A stretch of 63,543 nt of DNA from Cloacibacillus sp. (GCA_036655895.1 JAVVPF010000017.1:1-63543); one strand, 5' to 3'; positions 38,734 through 47,936 are shown, counted from the first letter of the stretch. Notes: generated from the letters alone by a model not told the origin. A program made the numbers and translations.

Positions 38734-39504
38734 ATGATCACCTTTAAAAGCGACCGGGACATTGCGAAGATGCGCGTAGCAGGCCAGGTCGTAGCTGATA
38801 TCCTCAAATTGATGAGAGATATGGTAAAACCAGGAATAGATACTCTTACTCTTGACGAGGCGGCTGAAAATCTGGTAAAAAAATCAGGTGGCAAACCGGC
38901 CTTCAAAGGATACAAAGTACCATGGGAGCCTATTCCGTTTCCCGGCACGATCTGCGCGTCGATCAATGAAGAGGTCGTGCACGGGATCCCCTCAAGAAAC
39001 AGAGTTCTCAACGAGGGAGACATAATCAGTATCGACACCGGCGCCTCAATCGACGGCTTTTTCGGAGACGCATGCTGCACCTTTGCGGTGGGGAAAATCA
39101 GTGAGGATCGACAGCGGCTGCTCGACATCACTCTGGCATCCCTGCACGCGGGAGTCGCGGCTGTGAAACCGGGAGCAACGCTCGGAGACATCGGACATGC
39201 GGTAGAACAAGTTGTCACCCCTGCGGGCTACGGCCTCGTCAGGGACTACGCAGGCCACGGCATCGGACATAGGCTGCACGAGGCTCCACAGGTCCCCAAT
39301 TACGGGCGGCCCGGAAGCGGTATAACCGTCAAACCGCGGATGACCTTTTGTGTAGAGCCTATGGTGATGATCGGAGCGGAAGAGGTTACCCAGCGTCCTG
39401 GCGGATGGACCGTCGTCACAAAAGATGGAAGCGACGCGGCTCATTTTGAATTCAGCCTTCTGGTAACGGAAGACGGCGTGGAGATACTTACGCCATGGGA
39501 ATAA
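38734..39504 (+). CDS. map: Methionine aminopeptidase type I
   Basis: Removes N-terminal methionine from nascent proteins, 256 residues. VHGIPSRNRVLNEGDIISID, the metal ligands in DTGASIDGFFGDACC, DYAGHGIGHRLHEAPQVPNY, and the later glutamates of the pita-bread fold are present. It overlaps the next gene by ten bases. Confidence 0.97.
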   Translation: MITFKSDRDIAKMRVAGQVVADILKLMRDMVKPGIDTLTLDEAAENLVKKSGGKPAFKGYKVPWEPIPFPGTICASINEEVVHGIPSRNRVLNEGDIISIDTGASIDGFFGDACCTFAVGKISEDRQRLLDITLASLHAGVAAVKPGATLGDIGHAVEQVVTPAGYGLVRDYAGHGIGHRLHEAPQVPNYGRPGSGITVKPRMTFCVEPMVMIGAEEVTQRPGGWTVVTKDGSDAAHFEFSLLVTEDGVEILTPWE

Positions 39505-39842
39505 CCTCCCGCACACAGAAAGTAAGCTTCTGCGCAGGAGACGTCGTAGTCGTGCTCCGCGGAAAGTACGCGGGGAAACCATTTGCCGTTATGGGCACTG
39601 ACAACGAAAGAGTATTGATAGCAAACGGGGCGGAATTCAAAGCGGCTAAGCCCAAGAAGAAAAATGTTATTCACCTGCACCAAACGCACTATAATCTCGA
39701 AGATGTGGCTGGGCGTGTCGCTGGCGGGAAACCTCTAGACAATGGCTGGTTGATGCAAAAACTTTCCAACTTGTTGGAAAAAAGCAGCGGCGCATCTTGC
39801 AAACAGGAGGATGAAGCTGCCGAATGGCCAAAGAAGAGGTAA
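39495..39842 (+). CDS. KOW-domain (L14e-like) RNA-binding protein
   Basis: A 115-residue basic protein. The N-terminal half has a KOW motif ([20 protein letters not shown]) followed by [11 protein letters not shown], like the L14e-type KOW proteins that lie between map and infA in clostridia. The tail is charged and low in complexity. It overlaps map by 10 bases and infA by 19, implying tight coupling. Function unknown; a ribosome or translation role is inferred from fold and place. Confidence 0.8.
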   Translation: MGITSRTQKVSFCAGDVVVVLRGKYAGKPFAVMGTDNERVLIANGAEFKAAKPKKKNVIHLHQTHYNLEDVAGRVAGGKPLDNGWLMQKLSNLLEKSSGASCKQEDEAAEWPKKR

Positions 39843-40042
39843 TTGAAGTAAAAGGCAAGGTAGTGGAGCCGCTGCCGAACGCCATGTTCAGGGTAGAACT
39901 TGAAAATGGCCACAAGATACTGGCTCATGTCTCGGGAAAAATGCGTATGCATTTTATCAGGATCCTTCCGGGCGACAGAGTTCTATTGCAGCTTTCGCCC
40001 TACGACCTGACTCGCGGTAGGATAACATACAGATACAAGTAG
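39824..40042 (+). CDS. infA: Translation initiation factor IF-1
   Basis: OB-fold factor binding the A site during initiation, 72 residues. [39 protein letters not shown] and [16 protein letters not shown] are nearly invariant in bacteria. AGGAGG lies 13 bases before the ATG inside the KOW gene, longer than usual. Confidence 0.98.
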   Translation: MAKEEVIEVKGKVVEPLPNAMFRVELENGHKILAHVSGKMRMHFIRILPGDRVLLQLSPYDLTRGRITYRYK

Positions 40043-40098
40043 ATGAGATATAATTCTCAATTGGCAGAAACAAGTTCAGTCAAGGAGGTCTGCATTTA

Positions 40099-40224
40099 AT
40101 GAAAGTAAGACCGTCGGTCAAACCTATATGTGAATTTTGCAGAGTCATTAAGCGCCACGGTGTCGTGCGCATAATCTGCAGCAGAAACCCGCGCCATAAG
40201 CAGCGTCAGGGAGCAAGGAGGTAG
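40099..40224 (+). CDS. rpmJ: 50S ribosomal protein L36, zinc type
   Basis: A 41-codon gene, [20 protein letters not shown] at its start, with the Cys11, Cys14, Cys27 and His33 zinc set. The four C-terminal residues QGARR-like extension is slightly longer than the common 37-38 residue form. CAAGGAGG precedes the ATG; the end of the gene supplies the ribosome site (GGAGG) for rpsM. Confidence 0.95.
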   Translation: MKVRPSVKPICEFCRVIKRHGVVRIICSRNPRHKQRQGARR

Positions 40225-40230
40225 CAGGGA

Positions 40231-40608
40231 ATGGCTCGTTTAGCCGGAGTAGACCTGCCGCGTGATAAAAGGATCGAAATAGCCCTTACCTATATTTTTG
40301 GGATCGGGCCGGCAGTTGCAGAGGATATCATAAAGATCACTGGAATCAACCCGGATACAAGGGTTAAGGATCTTTCGGAAGAAGAAGAGCAGAAGCTGCG
40401 CGCAGAGATTGAAAACAACCGTCTCGTAGAGGGCGACCTCCGCCGCGACATCGCGATGAACATCAAGCGTCTTATGGACATTGGCTGCTATCGCGGGATC
40501 AGACACCGTCTCGGCCTCCCTGTAAGGGGACAGAAAACCAAGACGAACGCCCGCACGCGTAAAGGTCCCAAGAGGGCCGTCGCGGGCAAGAAGAAAGTCA
40601 CCAAGTAA
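40231..40608 (+). CDS. rpsM: 30S ribosomal protein S13
   Basis: Head protein contacting P-site tRNA, 125 residues. [20 protein letters not shown], the IGPAVAEDI helix-hairpin-helix and [20 protein letters not shown] are typical. Six bases after rpmJ. Confidence 0.98.
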   Translation: MARLAGVDLPRDKRIEIALTYIFGIGPAVAEDIIKITGINPDTRVKDLSEEEEQKLRAEIENNRLVEGDLRRDIAMNIKRLMDIGCYRGIRHRLGLPVRGQKTKTNARTRKGPKRAVAGKKKVTK

Positions 40609-40631
40609 GGTTTCAGGGGAGGGAATAACAG

Positions 40632-41024
40632 TTGGCCAAACGCGTACAGCGCAGTCGCAAGCGCAAAGAAAGAAAGAATATCAGCTATGGTGTTGCTCAT
40701 ATATTCTCAACATTCAACAACACGATAGTGACTCTTACCGACAAACAGGGCAACGCCCTTTCATGGGCCTCCGGCGGCAACGTCGGATTCAAAGGAACCC
40801 GTAAATCGACGCCTTATGCAGCACAGATGTCCGCAGCACAGGCGGCGAAAGTTGCACAGGATCATGGCGTTACAGAGATCGATGTAGTTGTAAAGGGTCC
40901 CGGCCCGGGACGTGAATCTGCTATCCGTTCGCTTCAGGCGGCGGGGCTTCAGGTTAACGTTATCCGTGACGCAACGCCGATCCCGCACAATGGCTGCCGT
41001 CCGCCGAAACGGCGCCGCGTGTAG
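40632..41024 (+). CDS. rpsK: 30S ribosomal protein S11
   Basis: Platform protein lining the mRNA exit, 130 residues, starting at TTG 40632. [37 protein letters not shown] and the C-terminal [13 protein letters not shown] are family signatures. Confidence 0.98.
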   Translation: MAKRVQRSRKRKERKNISYGVAHIFSTFNNTIVTLTDKQGNALSWASGGNVGFKGTRKSTPYAAQMSAAQAAKVAQDHGVTEIDVVVKGPGPGRESAIRSLQAAGLQVNVIRDATPIPHNGCRPPKRRRV

Positions 41025-41048
41025 TCTTTAAAGGAGGTACTTATAAGC

Positions 41049-41675
41049 ATGAGCAGATACACAGGACCTGTCTGCAGGCTCTGCCGCGCAGAGGGCGCCA
41101 AGCTCTTTTTAAAGGGAGACCGCTGCTATACAGAGAAATGCGGACTTTCCAAACGTAACTCAAAGCCCGGACAGCACGGCACGCGCCGCGGCAAAATGAG
41201 TGAATATGGAATCCGTCTCCGCGAGAAGCAGAAGCTTCGCCGCTTCTACAGCATCAACGAGACGCAGTTCAGCACAATATATGAAAAAGCCACAGGAATG
41301 GCGGGCCAGACCGGCCACAATTTCCTCCAGCTTCTTGAGCGCCGTCTTGACAACGTCGTATACCGCCTCGGCCTCGGCGTCAGCCGCAGCCAGGCCCGTC
41401 AGCTTATTTGCCACGGACACTTCACGGTAAACGGCCGCAAGCTCGACATCCCAAGCGCTCTTCTTAAGCCGGGCGACGTAGTCGCAGTGGCCGAAGGCAG
41501 CCGCGACATGGCCGCCCTCAAAGAAAACGCGGAAGCGGCTGCAGGACGCGGCATCCCCGCGTGGCTGGAATTTAACCCGGAATCAATGTCAGGCACGATT
41601 CTTACAGTACCGGTCCGCGAACAGATTGACGTACCTGTAAACGAACAGCTTGTTGTTGAATTCTATGCACGTTAG
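41049..41675 (+). CDS. rpsD: 30S ribosomal protein S4, zinc type
   Basis: Primary 16S rRNA-binding protein, 208 residues. The N-terminus carries CRLC and, later, CYTEKC, a four-cysteine zinc site; an S4 domain follows with RLDNVVYRLGLGVSRSQARQ. GGAGG upstream. In Bacillus and E. coli S4 represses its own mRNA; no matching structure could be assigned here. Confidence 0.98.
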   Translation: MSRYTGPVCRLCRAEGAKLFLKGDRCYTEKCGLSKRNSKPGQHGTRRGKMSEYGIRLREKQKLRRFYSINETQFSTIYEKATGMAGQTGHNFLQLLERRLDNVVYRLGLGVSRSQARQLICHGHFTVNGRKLDIPSALLKPGDVVAVAEGSRDMAALKENAEAAAGRGIPAWLEFNPESMSGTILTVPVREQIDVPVNEQLVVEFYAR

Positions 41676-41698
41676 TGCAGCGAAAGGTGGGGGAGTAT

Positions 41699-42775
41699 AT
41701 GGAGCATGATCGTCATGAGATCATTGTACAAGAATCCACCCCGTCTTACGGTAAGATTACCGTAGAGCCCCTTGAACGGGGTTACGGAGTAACGCTGGGC
41801 AATTCACTGCGCAGAGTTCTGCTGTCATCGATCAGCGGAGCCGCCGTTGTTGCGGCGCGCATTGACGGCGTGCTGCATGAATTCAGCACCATACCGGGAG
41901 TCAAAGAGGACGTAATTGAGCTTCTCGTCAACCTGAAGCACATACCGGTCCGCTGCCATTCAACAGCGGTGCGTACTCTCCACCTGGAGGCGAAGGGTCC
42001 TAAGGTCGTTACCGTATCTGACATAGACCCTGACAGCGAAGTGGAATTCCCAGATCCCGAGGCGTACGTCTGCACGCTTGAAGAGGGACACGCGGTATCT
42101 ATGGATATCTACGTGGCGACCGGCACAGGATACGCGCCGATCGACCGTCCGAGAGCCTCCTACCTTCCGGTGGACGCTCTTCAGACGGACGCTCTCTTCT
42201 CGCCCGTCGAACGCGTCAAATACGAGATACAGGACAAGCGTATGGGACAGCGTACCGACTACGACAGCCTTTCGCTCGAGATATGGACCAACGGCGTCGT
42301 TTCGCCGGAGAGCGCCGTCATTCAGGCAAGCCGCATCTTAAAGGGCTACTATGCCTCATTGGTGGACTCTCTTGCAGGCCCCGGCACCAGCGTTCTTGAC
42401 GAGATCATCAAGAACGACGAGGCCTCAAGGTCGGCGGCGCTTGCGGGCGGCAAGGGCTTTGAAGCCCACGCCGGTCTGCCGGGCTTCCCGATGGGCGAAA
42501 ATTCCATCTACTCGCGTCCGGTGAGGGATCTTGAACTCTCTGTGCGCAGTGAGAACTGCCTGCTTCGCGGCGGAGTACACATGATAGGCGAACTCGTCTC
42601 AAGGACGAGGGACGACCTTCTGAAAATCCGCAACCTCGGCAAAATCTCCCTTAAGGAGATCGAGGAGAAGCTGTCCAAGTTCGACCTTCATCTGAGCGGC
42701 GACATAAGCACGCCGATAGACACAGACGATGAAGACGACGCGGACATGAACGATCAGAATTTGAAGGAGGAATAA
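41699..42775 (+). CDS. rpoA: RNA polymerase alpha subunit
   Basis: Assembly and regulator-contact subunit, 358 residues from ATG 41699 (MEHDRHEIIVQES). The N-domain has GYGVTLGNSLRRVLLSSISG and IPGVKEDVIELLVNLKHI; the C-domain ELSVRSENCLLRGGVHMIGE and NLGKISLKEIEEKL form the DNA-contacting helix-hairpin-helix fold. An in-frame GTG eight codons upstream overlaps rpsD and is less likely. An acidic tail ends the protein. Confidence 0.97.
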   Translation: MEHDRHEIIVQESTPSYGKITVEPLERGYGVTLGNSLRRVLLSSISGAAVVAARIDGVLHEFSTIPGVKEDVIELLVNLKHIPVRCHSTAVRTLHLEAKGPKVVTVSDIDPDSEVEFPDPEAYVCTLEEGHAVSMDIYVATGTGYAPIDRPRASYLPVDALQTDALFSPVERVKYEIQDKRMGQRTDYDSLSLEIWTNGVVSPESAVIQASRILKGYYASLVDSLAGPGTSVLDEIIKNDEASRSAALAGGKGFEAHAGLPGFPMGENSIYSRPVRDLELSVRSENCLLRGGVHMIGELVSRTRDDLLKIRNLGKISLKEIEEKLSKFDLHLSGDISTPIDTDDEDDADMNDQNLKEE

Positions 42776-42778
42776 CCA

Positions 42779-43132
42779 ATGAGACACCGCATGAACACAA
42801 GGCGGTTGGGCCGCTGCAGCGCCCACAGGTGGGCCATGCTTGGAAACATGGCTGCCAGTCTCTTCATAGAGGAGAGCATCGTTACGACTGAGACAAGAGC
42901 GAAAGAGCTTCGCCGCGTTGCCGAGAAACTTATCACCAAGGCAAAGGCCGGCACCCTCAACGACCGCCGTCTCGTCATCGCCCGCATTCCTCACAAAGAG
43001 GCGGTAACGAAGCTCTTTGATGTGCTTGGCCCCAAATATGCCGAACGCAACGGCGGCTACACCAGAATAGTAAAGCTTGGCGCGAGAGTCGGAGACGCTT
43101 CGCCGATGGCGGTAATACAGCTGGTTGATTAA
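42779..43132 (+). CDS. rplQ: 50S ribosomal protein L17
   Basis: Tunnel-exit region protein, 117 residues. MRHRMNTRRLGRCSAHRWAM and LFIEESIVTTETRAKELRRV are typical. GGAGG lies at the end of rpoA. It is the last ribosomal gene of the run and is followed by a hairpin. Confidence 0.98.
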   Translation: MRHRMNTRRLGRCSAHRWAMLGNMAASLFIEESIVTTETRAKELRRVAEKLITKAKAGTLNDRRLVIARIPHKEAVTKLFDVLGPKYAERNGGYTRIVKLGARVGDASPMAVIQLVD

Positions 43133-43148
43133 TGGAACTTCAAAGGCC

Positions 43149-43186
43149 GATAACGAGAACTAATAATTCTCGTTATCACTTATTTT
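43149..43186 (+). terminator. Hairpin ending the ribosomal protein run
   Basis: A perfect 11-bp stem (43149-43159 with 43167-43177) around a seven-base loop, followed by ACTTATTTT. The T run is broken, so termination may be partial; the ecfA gene starts two bases later and may depend on read-through. Confidence 0.6.
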
Positions 43187-43188
43187 AA

Positions 43189-44022
43189 ATGACACAGGAA
43201 AAACAATTCATACTCAAAGGCGCGGAATTCTCCTATCCGTCGTCGCCGAAAACGGTGCTGCGGGGAATAGATATGGAGATCCGCGCCGGCGAGTGGGTTG
43301 CAGTTCTTGGTTCAAACGGTTCCGGCAAATCTACGCTGCTAAAACTTTTAAGCGCCCTGCTCTTTCCAACGCAGGGCCTTTGTTTTGTCGGCGCAAGTCC
43401 CTCCTCCGCGCTCACGCGTCAGCAGATGAGCCGAGCCGCCGCCATCGTCTTCCAAAACCCCGAAGACCAGATAGTGGCCTCAACGGTGGAGGAGGAGACG
43501 GCCTTTGGGCCTGAAAATTTAGGCCTGCCGCCGCGCGAGATAATTTCGCGCGTAGAAGAGGCTCTTGCGGCTACAGGGCTTTCCGGCTTTGAAAAACGCC
43601 TCGTTTCGTCGCTCTCCGGCGGCCAAAAGCAGCGCCTCGCTCTTGCCGGCGCACTTGCGATGAAGCCGCGGGCAATACTGCTTGACGAGGCCATGTCCAT
43701 GCTAGACCCTCAGTCGCGAGCTGACTTCACGCACCTGATAGCGGCGGAGCACAAAGAGGGCAAAACGATAGTCCAGGTTACGCACCGCCTTGAGGAAATA
43801 CGTCTCTCTGACAGAGTCGTCCTCCTGTGCGACGGCGTCGTCGCGCTTGATTTGCCAACCGGCGAATTTTTAAAAATGAGCGCGGCGGAACTGGCCCGGT
43901 TAAATTTGAACAAACCGCCTCTTGAACGGCTTGCCGAAGGGCTTGCCGGCATCGGGCTTTTTGATAAAGAAAGCGAAATATCCGTCGAAAGCATCACAAA
44001 CACACTATGCCGATCATTGTAG
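43189..44022 (+). CDS. ecfA1: ECF transporter ATPase (EcfA1/CbiO)
   Basis: One of two ATPases powering energy-coupling-factor vitamin or metal importers, 277 residues. Walker A LGSNGSGKST near residue 43, Q-loop VFQNPEDQIVA, signature LSGGQKQRLALAGAL and Walker B AILLDEAMSMLD are intact. I see no ribosome site before the ATG at 43189, which follows the hairpin directly. It overlaps the second ATPase gene by 16 bases. In Firmicutes the ecfA-ecfA-ecfT set occupies this same position after rplQ and serves many S components encoded elsewhere. Confidence 0.93.
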   Translation: MTQEKQFILKGAEFSYPSSPKTVLRGIDMEIRAGEWVAVLGSNGSGKSTLLKLLSALLFPTQGLCFVGASPSSALTRQQMSRAAAIVFQNPEDQIVASTVEEETAFGPENLGLPPREIISRVEEALAATGLSGFEKRLVSSLSGGQKQRLALAGALAMKPRAILLDEAMSMLDPQSRADFTHLIAAEHKEGKTIVQVTHRLEEIRLSDRVVLLCDGVVALDLPTGEFLKMSAAELARLNLNKPPLERLAEGLAGIGLFDKESEISVESITNTLCRSL

Positions 44023-44849
44023 AAAACCTCAGCCACTCATACGGACTTGGACTGCCCGGCGAACACCGCGCGCTTTGCGGCGTCTCGTTTCAGGCAGACC
44101 CCGGCTGCGTCACGGCCGTACTGGGACACACCGGAAGCGGAAAATCGACGCTCGCGCAGCATTTGAACGCGCTGATAACGCCGCAGAGCGGCACAGTCTC
44201 CGTGGACGGACTTACCACAGAGAGTGCGGACAAGCGCCGCTCCGTCCGAAAAAAGGTGGGGCTTGTCTTTCAATACCCGGAAGAACAGATATTCGCAGAA
44301 AACATACGTGAAGAGATAGCCTTTGCGCCACGCAACTGGGGCCTTTCGGAAGACGAAATAGAGGCCGTCATACCGGAGGCTATGGCCGCCGTAGGCCTAG
44401 ACCTTTCCATGCTTGACCTGTCGCCTTTTAACATATCCGGCGGCCAGCGCCGCCGCGTGGCGATAGCCTCGGTGATAGCTGCGCGCCCAGATTATCTGGT
44501 GCTGGATGAGCCGACGGCCGGCCTTGACGCCTCCTCCGCGCGGGAACTGTCGCGAATGCTCGCCTCCTTCGCCGAAGGCGGGATGGGCATAATACACATA
44601 ACGCACGACATAGAGCTTGCGCTCACAGAGGCCTCAAAAATACTGGTGCTTGAAGAGGGGCGCGTAGTCTCCTTCCAGCCCCCGGCGCAGACCGCGGAAA
44701 CGCTCTGTTGCTCACATATAAAGGGCCTTGTGCTGCCGGAGGTGCTGCGGATATCCGCGGCGCTCAAAGAGCGCGGGAAGACGGAGCGCCTTGCCTGGAC
44801 GCCGGAACAGCTCATAGAAGAGATACGGAGCGCTGGCCATGTCATTTGA
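44007..44849 (+). CDS. ecfA2: ECF transporter ATPase (EcfA2)
   Basis: Second ATPase of the ECF module, 280 residues. Walker A LGHTGSGKSTLAQHLNAL, Q-loop VFQYPEEQIFAENI, signature ISGGQRRRVAIASV and Walker B YLVLDEPTAGLD are intact. It overlaps its neighbours at both ends (16 and 11 bases), consistent with a fixed-ratio heterodimer with EcfA1. Confidence 0.94.
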   Translation: MPIIVENLSHSYGLGLPGEHRALCGVSFQADPGCVTAVLGHTGSGKSTLAQHLNALITPQSGTVSVDGLTTESADKRRSVRKKVGLVFQYPEEQIFAENIREEIAFAPRNWGLSEDEIEAVIPEAMAAVGLDLSMLDLSPFNISGGQRRRVAIASVIAARPDYLVLDEPTAGLDASSARELSRMLASFAEGGMGIIHITHDIELALTEASKILVLEEGRVVSFQPPAQTAETLCCSHIKGLVLPEVLRISAALKERGKTERLAWTPEQLIEEIRSAGHVI

Positions 44850-45648
44850 TAAAATAGCGCTCGGTCAATACGTGCCGGCGGAGTCGCCCGTACACGCGCT
44901 CGACCCGCGCCTTAAAATACTTATGACCATAACGGTGATGGCCGCAATATTCGCAACGTCCGGGCTTACCGGCTTTCTTCTGTGGGGAGCGGCGCTCGTC
45001 GCTTTCACGAAATTATCCAAGATACCATTCCGCGTCGTGCTCGCATCGGCGAAACCAGTCATCATCCTCGTCGTCTTCACCTCGCTGCTCCATCTTTTTA
45101 TAACGCCGGGCGCGCCCATAGTTCGCGCAGGCCCGCTTTCCATATCGCAGGAGGGGGCCGCAGCCGCAGTTAAAATGTCGCTTAGGCTGCTCTACCTCGT
45201 CATGTTCGCCTCGCTCCTGACTCTCACCACCACTCCGGCAAAAATATCAGACGGCCTTGAAAGCCTCCTTTCGCCGTTCAGGCGCGTGGGCCTTCCGGCG
45301 CACGAAATATCCATGATGATAACGATAGCGCTTCGCTTCATCCCCACGCTCTTTGAAGAGACGGGGCGCATAATCAAGGCGCAGAAATCCCGCGGCGCGG
45401 AATTTGAGACCGGCAGCCTCATAAAACGCGCAAAGGCCTACATCCCCGTTCTCATACCGCTCTTTGTAATAATATTCAAAAGAGCCGACAGCCTCGCCTC
45501 CGCGATGGAGGCGCGCGGTTATCACGGCGGCGCAGGCAGGACGAGAATGTACCCGCTTAAATATAACGGAGGTGACGCGGCCGCAGCCGCGCTCTTTATA
45601 GTCATTGTGGCGGCGGTACTTGCGGCAGACAGGATGGCCGGACTGTGA
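44839..45648 (+). CDS. ecfT: ECF transporter transmembrane subunit EcfT
   Basis: Scaffold coupling the ATPases to substrate-binding S proteins, 269 residues with several hydrophobic helices. The two Ala-Arg-Gly-type coupling motifs appear as KSRGAEFETG and MEARGYHGG. No S component is encoded beside it, as in group II ECF systems where one module is shared. Its stop overlaps the truA GTG. Confidence 0.94.
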   Translation: MSFDKIALGQYVPAESPVHALDPRLKILMTITVMAAIFATSGLTGFLLWGAALVAFTKLSKIPFRVVLASAKPVIILVVFTSLLHLFITPGAPIVRAGPLSISQEGAAAAVKMSLRLLYLVMFASLLTLTTTPAKISDGLESLLSPFRRVGLPAHEISMMITIALRFIPTLFEETGRIIKAQKSRGAEFETGSLIKRAKAYIPVLIPLFVIIFKRADSLASAMEARGYHGGAGRTRMYPLKYNGGDAAAAALFIVIVAAVLAADRMAGL

Positions 45649-46400
45649 CGCGGTACGCGGCTGAGGTGAGCTACGACGGCGGCAGGTTCAGCGGATGGCA
45701 GGTGCAGCCCGACCAGCCCTCCGTTCAGCAGGCCATTGAATCAGCGCTGTCGCTTTTAAACGGCGGCCCAACCTACGCGGCGGGCGCGGGCCGCACAGAC
45801 GCCGGGGTACATGCGAGGGCGCAGGTCTGTTCGTTTGACATGGCGCGCCAATGGGAGCCGCGAAAACTGACCCTTGCCGTAAACTCGAACCTTCCCGAAG
45901 GCGTCTCGTTCATAAGGACGGCGCAGGCGCCGGATGATTTTCACGCGAGATTCAGCGCTGTCGAAAGGGAGTACCGCTATTTTATATGGAACTCAAGCAC
46001 TATCTACCCACATCTGAAGGAGCGTGTCTTTTGGCTCAAATCCCCTGGGCGCGACTGGAAACTTGCCGCGCGCGCGGCGGCTGGACTGCTTGGGACCCAC
46101 GACTTCAAAAATTTCTGCCGCGCGGAGTCGTCTGACAAATCAACCGTGCGCACTATCTCCAAAATAAAATTGATGCACAGAGGCTCGCTTGTCGTATTTC
46201 AGATACGAGGCGACGGCTTTCTTCACAACATGGTGAGGATAATACTGGGCAACATCGAGCTTGCGGCGCGCGGTGAACTTGCGCCGGAGGCAGTGGCGGA
46301 GCTGCTTTCGCCGGAAAAAAGCCGAGAGGACGGCGGTCGGACATTTCCAGCCTGCGGCCTTTATCTTTGGGAGATAACCTACAACGAAAAATTATGGTAA
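45645..46400 (+). CDS. truA: tRNA pseudouridine(38-40) synthase TruA
   Basis: Modifies the anticodon arm, 251 residues, starting at GTG 45645 in a GTGA overlap with ecfT. VSYDGGRFSGWQVQP at the start, catalytic Asp52 in AGRTDAGVHARAQV, and FLHNMVRIILGN near the end are the family motifs. Confidence 0.96.
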   Translation: MTRYAAEVSYDGGRFSGWQVQPDQPSVQQAIESALSLLNGGPTYAAGAGRTDAGVHARAQVCSFDMARQWEPRKLTLAVNSNLPEGVSFIRTAQAPDDFHARFSAVEREYRYFIWNSSTIYPHLKERVFWLKSPGRDWKLAARAAAGLLGTHDFKNFCRAESSDKSTVRTISKIKLMHRGSLVVFQIRGDGFLHNMVRIILGNIELAARGELAPEAVAELLSPEKSREDGGRTFPACGLYLWEITYNEKLW

Positions 46401-46464
46401 AATTAACCCTTGAACTGCAAATAAAAAATTCGGAAGACCTCTAAAGAGAGGGAGGCATTTATAA

Positions 46465-47514
46465 ATGTGGAATAGAGATATTGGAATAGATCTTGGCACA
46501 GCGACCGTACTTGTATTCGTGAAGGGAAAGGGCGTCGTGCTGCGTGAGCCGTCAGTCGTCGCGATGGACCAGAGCACAGGCAAGATACTTTCAGTCGGCG
46601 AAGACGCGAAAATAATGATAGGTAAGACGCCGGGAAACGTAGTGGCCATTCGTCCGCTGCGCGACGGCGTTATTGCGGACTACACGATGACCGAGGTCAT
46701 GCTGCGCGAGTTCCTGAAAAAAGTGACCTCTGGCATGGAGCGCATCGTGCGCCACCGTCTGATGATAGGCGTCCCGGCCGGAGCCACGGACGTCGAGCGC
46801 AGGGCGGTGCTTGAAGCGGCGCTTGAAGTCGGCGCGAAAGAGGCCTACCTCATCGAAGAACCGATGGCGGCCGCTATAGGCGCAAACATGCCGGTCGGCG
46901 AAGCCGTAGGCAACATGGTGGTCGATATAGGCGGCGGCACCTCAGACATCGCCATAGTCTCGCTCGGAGGCCTCGTAGTCTTTGAGTCGCTTCGCGTGGG
47001 CGGAGATAAATTTGACGAAGCTATCGTCCGCTACATGCGCAAGCAGTACAACCTGGCCATCGGCGAGCAGACGGCGGAGGACGTAAAAAAGCAGATAGGC
47101 GCCTGCGACCCGCTCAAAGCCTCGCCCGATAAAACAATGGACATCCGCGGGCGCGACCTCGTACAGGGGCTGCCGCGTCAGGTGACCGTAAACAGCGTAG
47201 ACGTAGCGCAGGCGATTGAAGAGCCGGTCAACCAGATAATAGCGAGCATCAAGCGCGTCCTTGAAAAAACTCCGCCCGAACTTTCCGCGGACGTAATGGA
47301 CCGCGGCATAATCCTCACCGGCGGCGGCGCGTACCTGCGCGGCCTTGCCGAACTCATCATGGAAGAGACTGAGATAAACGCGCTCGTTGCCGAATCGGCG
47401 GGAGAATGCGTGGCGCTTGGCACAGGCATAGCGCTTGAATCGCTCGACAAACTCAAAGAAACTGGCGCAGTGTATCTTGCTACAAAAAGAGGCATCAAGG
47501 CAAACAGCAGATAA
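46465..47514 (+). CDS. mreB: Rod-shape protein MreB/Mbl
   Basis: Actin-like filament protein guiding lateral wall synthesis, 349 residues. The ATP-binding motifs are IGIDLGTATVLVFVKGKG (phosphate 1), VVDIGGGTSDIAIVSLGG (phosphate 2) and ILTGGGAYLRGLAE (adenosine). AGAGGGAGG lies 11 bases before the ATG. mreC and mreD are not adjacent, so it is separated from the usual mre operon, as are second copies (Mbl) in other species. It overlaps the next gene by one base (TAATG). Confidence 0.95.
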   Translation: MWNRDIGIDLGTATVLVFVKGKGVVLREPSVVAMDQSTGKILSVGEDAKIMIGKTPGNVVAIRPLRDGVIADYTMTEVMLREFLKKVTSGMERIVRHRLMIGVPAGATDVERRAVLEAALEVGAKEAYLIEEPMAAAIGANMPVGEAVGNMVVDIGGGTSDIAIVSLGGLVVFESLRVGGDKFDEAIVRYMRKQYNLAIGEQTAEDVKKQIGACDPLKASPDKTMDIRGRDLVQGLPRQVTVNSVDVAQAIEEPVNQIIASIKRVLEKTPPELSADVMDRGIILTGGGAYLRGLAELIMEETEINALVAESAGECVALGTGIALESLDKLKETGAVYLATKRGIKANSR

Positions 47515-47936
47515 TGGACTACTGGTGGAGCGAAAGCGGCCTCAGGTTTGAATGCGCCGCCTGCGGGCGATGCTGCGGCGGCTCTCCCGGCGTCGTTTGG
47601 ACGACGCCGGCGGAAAGAGCCAACATAGCGAAGGAACTCGGCATCGACGCGATGGCCTTTAGGGAAAAATATATGGTCAGGCTTGAAGGCAAATGCAGCC
47701 TTATTGAACTTGAAAACTACGACTGCATATTTCTTGAACGAAACTCAGCGAGGTGCAAAATTTACAAAGTACGGCCGCTACAGTGTCGTCTTTTTCCGTT
47801 TTGGCCCTCGCTGCTGACCGATCAAAATGGTTGGAATTATTACGCCAATTTTTGCCAAGGAATGAATCAAGGTAAATTATATTTGCCTGAAATATTGAAT
47901 AAATTCTTAAATTTGCCAGCTGCGCGGTACTTATAG
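47514..47936 (+). CDS. YkgJ-family cysteine-cluster protein
   Basis: A 140-residue putative Fe- or Zn-binding protein. The CAACGRCCGG cluster sits near residue 15, and CKIYKVRPLQCRLFPFW near residue 80 is the second half of the family signature. Role unknown. Its start is coupled to the mreB stop (TAATG). The last third is poorer in GC than its neighbours and runs into an AT-rich gap. Confidence 0.8.
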   Translation: MDYWWSESGLRFECAACGRCCGGSPGVVWTTPAERANIAKELGIDAMAFREKYMVRLEGKCSLIELENYDCIFLERNSARCKIYKVRPLQCRLFPFWPSLLTDQNGWNYYANFCQGMNQGKLYLPEILNKFLNLPAARYL

